From the NCBI GenBank assembly GCA_013042995.1, contig JABDPB010000135.1:58483-122482 (forward strand): a stretch of DNA of 64,000 nt. Direction: 5' to 3'. Numbering within the stretch: position 1 is the stretch's first letter; every line of letters begins with the position of its first letter. The stretch comes from Ignavibacteriaceae bacterium (GTDB lineage: Bacteria; Bacteroidota; Ignavibacteria; Ignavibacteriales; Ignavibacteriaceae). Below the pieces are notes generated by a model. That model searched no databases and was not told the origin of the DNA. It saw nothing but the letters and a program-made list of their open reading frames with translations. Positions 57,964 through 64,000 of this stretch are shown here, one piece after another. The translations under genes and the position numbers were made by a program.

Positions 57964-58796
57964 GCATAAAGGATAAATATGTTTTGCGATTTACTCGCCT
58001 TAACCGTGGGCTGCATGTTTTTATGATAATAAGTTTTCTTATTCTTTCTTTAACAGGAATGAGTTTAAAATTTTCTTACACTGGCTGGGCAAAAGTACTT
58101 TCAAAATTTTTTGGCGGATTTGAATCTGCAGGCTACTGGCACCGTTTTGCAGCAGTAATTATGATTATAGTTTTTGTAGCACATTTAGTGGATGTAGTAA
58201 GAGTTAAAAGAAAAGAATTCAGTTCGTGGAAGGCTTTATTGATTGGAAAAAATTCAATGCTCTTTAATAAAAAAGACTGGCAGGATTTTAAAGAATCCCT
58301 AAAGTGGTTCATTGGTAAAGGAGAAAGACCTGAATACGGTAGATGGACTTACTGGGAAAAGTTTGATTATTTTGCGGTCTTTTGGGGTATGTTTGTAATT
58401 GGTTCTACCGGAATGACACTTTGGTTCCCGGAATTTTTTACGAATTTTTTTCCCGGCTGGATGCTAAATGTGGCAACAATTATCCATAGTGATGAAGCTT
58501 TGTTAGCAACAGGATTTATTTTTACAATTCACTTCTTCAACACACACCTTAGACCGGAAAAATTCCCGATGGATATTGTTATTTTTTCGGGAAGAGTTCC
58601 TCTGGAAGAATTTAAATTAGACAGACCACAGGAATATAAAGAGCTTGTTGAAAAAGGCGAGCTTGATAAATACATAGTTGAGCAGTATCCACCAATTGTT
58701 TTGCGTGGAATGAAAATTTTTGGATGGACTGCGTTATCAATTGGATTCAGCATAATTATCTGGATAATTTACGCGATGATTTTCGTGTATAGATAA
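57960..58796 (+). CDS. b-type cytochrome membrane subunit (HydC/FdnI/b561-like)
   Basis: 278 residues with about four to five membrane helices. Candidate heme ligands are His19, His61, His75, His176 and His191; the 14- and 15-residue spacings of the last two pairs are the same as in the b domain of the 13-heme fusion (542/556 and 650/665). Shared text includes YWEKFDYFAVFWG against YVEKAEYWALVWG, and an HF...P..FPMD/YPMN end. An extra C-terminal helix follows (LSIGFSIIIWIIYAMIFVY). It should be the quinol-reactive anchor for the 19-heme subunit, with which it overlaps. Confidence 0.9.
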   Translation: MSIKDKYVLRFTRLNRGLHVFMIISFLILSLTGMSLKFSYTGWAKVLSKFFGGFESAGYWHRFAAVIMIIVFVAHLVDVVRVKRKEFSSWKALLIGKNSMLFNKKDWQDFKESLKWFIGKGERPEYGRWTYWEKFDYFAVFWGMFVIGSTGMTLWFPEFFTNFFPGWMLNVATIIHSDEALLATGFIFTIHFFNTHLRPEKFPMDIVIFSGRVPLEEFKLDRPQEYKELVEKGELDKYIVEQYPPIVLRGMKIFGWTALSIGFSIIIWIIYAMIFVYR

Positions 58797-58841
58797 TGTT
58801 ATTTATTCGAACAGTTTCATTTTAAATAGTATATTTCTTTT

Positions 58842-60383
58842 ATGCGCAGAATTTTCCCGCGAATAGTTTATAATCCTGTTACACTAATTGGTGCCGGCAT
58901 TGCAACAGTAAGTTTCGGGCTGATTGTTTTTCTTTTCATACTAGATCTATTCAGCGGTGAATCTCGACCTTACTTGGGAATAATTACATTTATTATCCTT
59001 CCCGTTTTTTTAATCATGGGTCTACTATTAATAGCTTATGGTATTATTCGCGAAAGAAAAAGAATTAAAAGAGGTTTAGTTCGAAGCGGTAAATTTTTAG
59101 TAATAGATTTAAACGATGTTAAGCAGCGAAGAATGCTAGCTACTTTTACATTAGGGACACTCTTCCTTTTAATATTTTCTGCGTTTGGTAGCTACAAAGC
59201 TTTTGAATACTCAGAATCGGATGAATTTTGTGGATCAATTTGCCATGAAGTTATGGAGCCAGAATACTCTGCGTATCTTTCATCGCCACACTCAAGAGTC
59301 GGCTGCGTTGGATGCCACATAGGTTCTGGTGCAAACTGGTTTGTTAAATCAAAAATTTCCGGTGCGTACCAGGTTTACTCTGTTTTGTTTAATAAATATT
59401 CAAAACCAATTCCAACTCCAGTAAGAGAACTTAGACCCGCCGAAGGAACCTGCGAACAGTGTCATTCACCTGAACACTTTTTTAGCGAAATTAAATTCAA
59501 ATCGAATTATTATCTATATGATGAAGCAAATACTAAATCAAGTATTTCTATGCTTTTAAAAATAGGCGGTGGAAATACTGAGCTTGGCAGAGCAGAAGGC
59601 ATTCACTGGCATATGAATATTGCGAATAAAATGGAGTACATACACACCGATGAATTAAGAGATACAGTTCCCTGGGTAAAACTGACAAACGATAAAGGTG
59701 AAGAAATAATCTACAAAAGTACTGAAGTCAGTTTTAATGAAAATGATTATCCGAAAGAAAACTTGCGAACAATGGACTGCATTGATTGCCATAACAGACC
59801 GTCACATATTTTTAATCCTTCTGATAAATCAGTTAATTTATCAATGGCATTGAAAAGAATAGACGAATCACTTCCGTACGTTAAAAGTGTTTCTGTAGAA
59901 GCTCTTGAAAAATATTACACAACAAAAGAATCAGGGTTGAATAAAATTAGAATCTTTGTTGATGAGTTTTACAAATACAACTATCCTGAAATTTACAGTT
60001 CAAAGAAGAATATAATAGATAATAGTATTAAAGAAATACAAAAAATTTATTCCAGGAATTACTTCCCGAAAATGAATGTTAGCTGGCGCGCATTTCCAAA
60101 TCATATTTCACATTTATATGATACAGGCTGCTTCCGCTGCCACGATAATAAACATGTGAGCGATGACGGGCAAGTAATCCGAAAAGATTGCAATTTGTGC
60201 CACACAATTATTGCTCAGGTAACACCAGATGGCGAAGAACATCTTTCGCTGAAAGGATTAGACTTTATTCATCCTGTGGAGATTGAAGAACCACTTTTAG
60301 AACAGGTTTGTGTTGATTGCCACGCAAGGGAGAGTAAAACTAAGCATGAGCAAATCCTACAACAGATCTCACATTCAGATTAA
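58842..60383 (+). CDS. NapC/NirT-type heptaheme cytochrome c membrane protein
   Basis: 513 residues. Three hydrophobic segments open the protein (ITFIILPVFLIMGLLLIAYG; TFTLGTLFLLIFSAFGSYKA). The first heme site is CGSICH (CX3CH), followed by six CXXCH (CVGCH, CEQCH, CIDCH, CFRCH, CNLCH, CVDCH). The run CHEVMEPEYSAYLSSPHSRV then GCVGCHIGSGANWFVKSKIS is the NapC/NirT quinol-dehydrogenase region. Such proteins take electrons from menaquinol and hand them to periplasmic reductases. It is last in the module, 45 bp after the b subunit, followed by a hairpin. Confidence 0.88.
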   Translation: MRRIFPRIVYNPVTLIGAGIATVSFGLIVFLFILDLFSGESRPYLGIITFIILPVFLIMGLLLIAYGIIRERKRIKRGLVRSGKFLVIDLNDVKQRRMLATFTLGTLFLLIFSAFGSYKAFEYSESDEFCGSICHEVMEPEYSAYLSSPHSRVGCVGCHIGSGANWFVKSKISGAYQVYSVLFNKYSKPIPTPVRELRPAEGTCEQCHSPEHFFSEIKFKSNYYLYDEANTKSSISMLLKIGGGNTELGRAEGIHWHMNIANKMEYIHTDELRDTVPWVKLTNDKGEEIIYKSTEVSFNENDYPKENLRTMDCIDCHNRPSHIFNPSDKSVNLSMALKRIDESLPYVKSVSVEALEKYYTTKESGLNKIRIFVDEFYKYNYPEIYSSKKNIIDNSIKEIQKIYSRNYFPKMNVSWRAFPNHISHLYDTGCFRCHDNKHVSDDGQVIRKDCNLCHTIIAQVTPDGEEHLSLKGLDFIHPVEIEEPLLEQVCVDCHARESKTKHEQILQQISHSD

Positions 60384-60422
60384 AACTGTAAATAAGTACC
60401 CTCTTACTAATAAAAAACTAAT

Positions 60423-60475
60423 AAAGTTCCTGGTTCAAAAAAATATTTTTGGTTGAGGAACTTTTCATAAAAAAG
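60423..60475 (+). terminator. hairpin after the cytochrome module, probable terminator
   Basis: AAAGTTCCT and AGGAACTTT form a 9-bp stem; the long loop can fold further (AAAAATATTTTT). Only a short T-run follows, so strength is uncertain. It lies 40 bp after the last cytochrome stop and 57 bp before the next gene. Confidence 0.5.
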
Positions 60476-60531
60476 CAAAGTGAAACACTCAACTTTTGAC
60501 TTAATTTTTAACATAATTTTGGAGAACTAAA

Positions 60532-61656
60532 ATGAGACGCCAATTCGTATTTCTTTTAAGCTTTTTCACATCTCTTGTATTATTCGGAGACAAAGCCGTA
60601 TCAAACGAAAAACCTAACACCAACACCGTTCAGCTTGCAATTCTTTTAGATACAAGCAATAGCATGGATGGATTAATAGACCAAACAAAGACACAACTTT
60701 GGAAGATTGTAAACGAAATGGCCCGATCTAAAAGAGATGGGCAAAGCATTAATCTTTATGTTGCACTTTACGAATACGGCAATGATGGTTTATCCGCAGA
60801 TGAAGGATTTGTTCGTTTGGTTGCTTCTTTGACAAACGATCTCGATAAAATTTCCGAAGAACTATTTAAGCTGCAAACAAATGGCGGAAGCGAATACTGC
60901 GGAACTGTTATTTCAGAGGCAATTAAAGATTTAGATTGGACAAAAAGCACAGACGAATATAAAGTAATATTTATTGCAGGAAATGAACCATTTACACAAG
61001 GTGAGATTGATTATAAAGTATCTTGTAAAGAAGCAATAAGTAAAGGAATAATAATTAATACGATTTACTGCGGTAATTATGATGAAGGCGTGCAGACAAA
61101 CTGGAAAGATGGTGCTGATCTTGCAGATGGTAAATACATAAATATAGATCAAAATCAGGAAATAGTTCATATAGATACTCCTTTTGATGACGAATTAGTT
61201 GAACTTGGGCAGCAGCTGAACGATACTTACATTGCATTCGGTTATGAAGGTGATGAAATGAAAATGAGGCAGGAGGAACAGGATAAAAATGCCGGCACAC
61301 TTGCACCGGAAGTTTTAGTTGAAAGAACTGTAACAAAAGGCAGTGGGCAATACAGAAATGAGTCTTGGGATTTAGTTGATGCTGATAGAGAAGGCACAGT
61401 TGAAATTGAAGAAATTCCAGAAGACCAGTTGCCTGAAGAAATGCAAAAGATGAACGTTCAAGAACGTAAAGCTTACGTTGAGAAGAAAGCAAAAGAACGA
61501 GAAAAAATTCAAACTCAAATAAATGAATTGGATAAAAACCGTAGAGATTTTATTGCTCAAAAGCTTGCGGAAAATAGTGAAGAAAATACAATTGATGCTG
61601 CAATGCTGAAAATCATAAGGGAACAGGCTTCTAAGAAAAATTATAAGTTCGAATAA
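60532..61656 (+). CDS. secreted vWA-domain protein
   Basis: 374 residues with a signal peptide (FVFLLSFFTSLVLFGDKAVS), a vWA domain at about 30-240 with MIDAS start LDTSNSMDGL, and a charged, helical, Glu/Lys/Gln-rich C-terminus (about 310-374). TTGGAGAAC precedes the ATG. No membrane helix or sorting domain follows, so it should be periplasmic. This family occurs widely in Bacteroidota-like genomes without known function. The next gene, 88 bp on, is another vWA protein. Confidence 0.85.
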   Translation: MRRQFVFLLSFFTSLVLFGDKAVSNEKPNTNTVQLAILLDTSNSMDGLIDQTKTQLWKIVNEMARSKRDGQSINLYVALYEYGNDGLSADEGFVRLVASLTNDLDKISEELFKLQTNGGSEYCGTVISEAIKDLDWTKSTDEYKVIFIAGNEPFTQGEIDYKVSCKEAISKGIIINTIYCGNYDEGVQTNWKDGADLADGKYINIDQNQEIVHIDTPFDDELVELGQQLNDTYIAFGYEGDEMKMRQEEQDKNAGTLAPEVLVERTVTKGSGQYRNESWDLVDADREGTVEIEEIPEDQLPEEMQKMNVQERKAYVEKKAKEREKIQTQINELDKNRRDFIAQKLAENSEENTIDAAMLKIIREQASKKNYKFE

Positions 61657-61744
61657 TATTATTCAACTGTCATTCCGGATAATTCCAAATTTATTGGAAT
61701 CATCTGGCATCTGTTTTACGCTTATAAAAAGTTCGAGGTACAGC

Positions 61745-63949
61745 ATGAAAAAATTAAAAATATTTAAACTGTTAATAATCGCTTTTTTACTTGTAGCTCA
61801 ATCAGCACTGGCGGATGGATTAATCATAATTCCAAGACCTGAACCACTGCCAACGCCCTACCCACTTGAAGTGGTTTATCATCACGTTGATGTAAAAATA
61901 AATGGAAACATTGCTGAAACTCTTATTGACCAGGAATTCTATAATCCATCAAACCATCTTTTAGAGGGCTACTACATTTTCCCGATTCCCAAAGGTGCCG
62001 TGATAAATGAATTCAGTATGGAAATTAACGGTGAAATGGTTTATGCTGAACTGCTCGATGCAATTAAAGCCAGGCAAATTTATGAAGATATTGTAAGGCA
62101 GATTAAAGATCCTGCTTTATTGGAATACACCGGACAGGGAATATTTAAAGTTCGCATTTTTCCAATTGAACCGAAAAGTAAAAAGAAGGTTACAATTAGC
62201 TATCGCGAAGTTTTAAGTTCTGATAACGGATTATATGAATATGTTTATCCGCTCAATACAGAAAAATTTTCTGCCAAACCTCTAAAAAATGTCAGAGTGA
62301 AAGTTGATTTAAAGACAAACAAAGAAATAAAGAATATATACTCACCCACTCATCCCGTGGATGTTGTAAATAAAGATAATCACAATGCTGTAATTTCATT
62401 TGAAGAGGAAAACACAAAACCAGATATTGATTTCAAACTTTACTACAGCACAAACAATGATGATGTTGGATTGTCTTTACTTACTTATAAAACCGGAGGC
62501 GAAGATGGCTACTTTCTTTTAACCGCTGCTCCGTCTTTTATTATTGATGAAAATCAAATTGATACCAAGGATATAACTTTTGTTTTGGACGTTTCGGGAA
62601 GTATGGCCGGTGAAAAATTGCGGCAAGCAAAAAAAGCACTCCTATATTGTGTTAATAATTTAAATAAAGGAGATGGATTTGATATTGTAAAATTTTCTAC
62701 GGAAGGTTACTCACTCTTTGGGCAAATTGAATCTGCAACTGAACCTAATATTAAAAAAGCAGAGAAATTTATTAATGGATTAAAACCTATTGGTGGAACT
62801 AACATTGAAGATGCCTTAAATCTTGCGCTAGATGAAAAAAGAAATAGTAATCGTACTCATTTAATTATTTTTATTACGGATGGAAATCCAACTATTGGCG
62901 TGATAGAAGATGAAAATCTTCTCAAAAAAATTGAAAATATGAATGACGACAAAACAAGAATTTTTACATTCGGAATTGGAAATGAAATCAACACACATCT
63001 GCTCGACAAAATAACTGAGCAGACAAGAGCATTTAGAACATACATTTCTGAAAATGAAGATATTGAAATAAAAATTTCCAGTTTTTACGATAAAGTGCAA
63101 TCGCCTGTTTTAACCAATATTTCATTTTCATTTAGTAATGGAATAAGAACATTCCAAACTTACCCAAGCAATTTGCCCGATCTGTTCAGAGGTTCCAGCT
63201 TAACGATTTTTGGCAGATACAGCAGCAATGGCAGTTCACGCATCACTTTAGACGGAACAGTTAATGGTGAAAAAAGAGTCTTCAATATCGATACGGATTT
63301 TACAAATGAAAAAGATGAGTATGATTTTATTCCCCCGCTTTGGGCTTCTCGGAGAATTGGATTTTTGCTGGATCAAATCAGATTAAATAGAGACGAGAAA
63401 GAATTGGTTGATGAAATTACCCAGCTTGCGCGCGAGCATGGAATTGTAACACCGTACACAAGTTATTTAATTATGGAAGATGAAGAAATCCGTGTGAGTA
63501 GAAATGAGTTAGTAGATCATTTTCAAACGCTTCCTCCTGCACCTGAACTAAGAAGAGAAAACGAAGGTGATTTTGATGCGATGAAAGAAAAAAGTGGAGA
63601 CAGAAGTGTTACAGCAAGTGAAGAACTGCAGGGCTTAAATCAGGCCAGCAACTATGGTGAAACAAAACAAGGCAGCGGAAGAATGAAGTATGTTGATGAA
63701 GCGGGAATTGAAAGAAATCTAACTCAGCAAGTAAGAAATATTCAAGGCAGAGCAGTTTACCAGAGCGGTAAGTTTTGGGTTGATTCTGATTTACAAAATG
63801 AAAAAGTGAAAAATCAAAAACGTATTCAATTCAATTCTGATGAATACTTTAAGCTGTTAAATGAAGAGCCTGAAACTGCACAGTTTCTTGCACTGGGGCA
63901 AAATGTTAGATTCTATTACGATAATACTTATTATGAAATTTATGAGTAG
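61745..63949 (+). CDS. VIT-vWA protein (inter-alpha-trypsin-inhibitor heavy-chain-like)
   Basis: The track starts at TTG 61694; ATG 61745, with CGAGGTACAGC just upstream and a signal peptide right after (LLIIAFLLVAQSALADG), gives 734 residues. The VIT domain is at about 25-170 (VDVKINGNIAETLIDQEFYN; YEDIVRQIKDPALLEY), the vWA at about 275-460 with MIDAS DVSGSMAGEK and TDGNPTIG, and a long C-terminal region with an RIGFLLDQIRLNRDEKELVD helix. Similar proteins are secreted in many Gram-negatives and some are sortase targets, but here no LPXTG or T9SS domain is visible. Likely periplasmic or peripheral; partner unknown. Confidence 0.88.
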   Translation: MKKLKIFKLLIIAFLLVAQSALADGLIIIPRPEPLPTPYPLEVVYHHVDVKINGNIAETLIDQEFYNPSNHLLEGYYIFPIPKGAVINEFSMEINGEMVYAELLDAIKARQIYEDIVRQIKDPALLEYTGQGIFKVRIFPIEPKSKKKVTISYREVLSSDNGLYEYVYPLNTEKFSAKPLKNVRVKVDLKTNKEIKNIYSPTHPVDVVNKDNHNAVISFEEENTKPDIDFKLYYSTNNDDVGLSLLTYKTGGEDGYFLLTAAPSFIIDENQIDTKDITFVLDVSGSMAGEKLRQAKKALLYCVNNLNKGDGFDIVKFSTEGYSLFGQIESATEPNIKKAEKFINGLKPIGGTNIEDALNLALDEKRNSNRTHLIIFITDGNPTIGVIEDENLLKKIENMNDDKTRIFTFGIGNEINTHLLDKITEQTRAFRTYISENEDIEIKISSFYDKVQSPVLTNISFSFSNGIRTFQTYPSNLPDLFRGSSLTIFGRYSSNGSSRITLDGTVNGEKRVFNIDTDFTNEKDEYDFIPPLWASRRIGFLLDQIRLNRDEKELVDEITQLAREHGIVTPYTSYLIMEDEEIRVSRNELVDHFQTLPPAPELRRENEGDFDAMKEKSGDRSVTASEELQGLNQASNYGETKQGSGRMKYVDEAGIERNLTQQVRNIQGRAVYQSGKFWVDSDLQNEKVKNQKRIQFNSDEYFKLLNEEPETAQFLALGQNVRFYYDNTYYEIYE

Positions 63950-63965
63950 CCCTCTCCAAAATATA

Positions 63966-63998
63966 AGATATACCGGACAATTGTGATCTGGCATATCT
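63966..63998 (+). terminator. imperfect inverted repeat at the window end
   Basis: AGATATACCGGA and TCTGGCATATCT pair over 12 positions with one mismatch and one wobble, 17 bp after the VIT-vWA stop. The window ends before any T-run could be seen. Confidence 0.35.
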
Positions 63999-64000
63999 AA

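Noticed and set aside
61055-61560. Minus-strand ORFs opposite the vWA gene
   Set aside because: Shadows of the Glu/Lys/Gln-rich coding; no ribosome site and no recognisable domain.

Overview
The window is low-GC (roughly one third G+C by eye), densely coded bacterial chromosome. It most resembles the Bacteroidota/Chlorobiota/Ignavibacteriota superphylum, and within that an Ignavibacteria-like lineage. The grounds are a complete Bat (Bacteroides aerotolerance) operon, secreted proteins ending in type IX secretion (T9SS) sorting domains (NYPNPFNP, NYPNPTN), a PorU-like C25 peptidase, many TPR lipoproteins, and large multiheme cytochromes. Assignment to a genus is not possible from the sequence alone. 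I saw no rRNA, tRNA, CRISPR array, insertion sequence or phage gene.

Layout. 1-9845 (minus strand): a cut-off M48 peptidase, a small Cys-rich secreted protein, then a tightly overlapping operon moxR - DUF58 - membrane protein - batA - batB - batC - batD - batE. 10065-12523 (plus): a PQQ-propeller protein with a degenerate phosphoesterase-like front end and a HAD phosphatase. 12546-19101 (minus): a secreted endonuclease/exonuclease/phosphatase gene broken by one in-frame stop, and a 1781-residue gingipain-type peptidase carrying an unexpected ILEI/FAM3-like insert. 19199-27012 (minus): a surface polysaccharide cluster with five glycosyltransferases, two methyltransferases (one frameshifted in an A7 run) and a Wzx-type flippase. 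27040-30871 (minus): an EnvC-like amidase activator, a DUF4292 lipoprotein and a TPR lipoprotein. 31088-35566 (plus): a predicted beta-barrel, three consecutive lipoproteins sharing a GCYT lipobox context, and a PorV/FadL-like outer-membrane protein.

35727-45424: rsgA heads a translationally coupled menaquinone operon menF-menD-menH-menB-menA-menC-menE, met convergently by a hotdog thioesterase that can supply the MenI step. The chorismate-to-demethylmenaquinone route is therefore present, but no menG/ubiE is in the window. 45600-50180: DUF454 protein, catalase-peroxidase KatG, a nitrilase-family amidase and aspartate-semialdehyde dehydrogenase. 50296-53103: a soluble PAS histidine kinase and an NtrC-type sigma54 activator.

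53404-60383: the most distinctive part, a five-gene multiheme cytochrome module: a monoheme cytochrome, a 13-heme cytochrome fused to a b-type membrane domain, a 19-heme cytochrome with a free-standing b-type subunit, and a NapC/NirT-type heptaheme protein. The fused and split b domains share the same histidine spacing, so the module looks like one quinol-cytochrome unit present in two architectures. Together with the nearby menaquinone operon this suggests a menaquinol-linked electron conduit; direction and terminal acceptor are unknown. 60532-63949: a secreted vWA protein and a VIT-vWA protein close the window.
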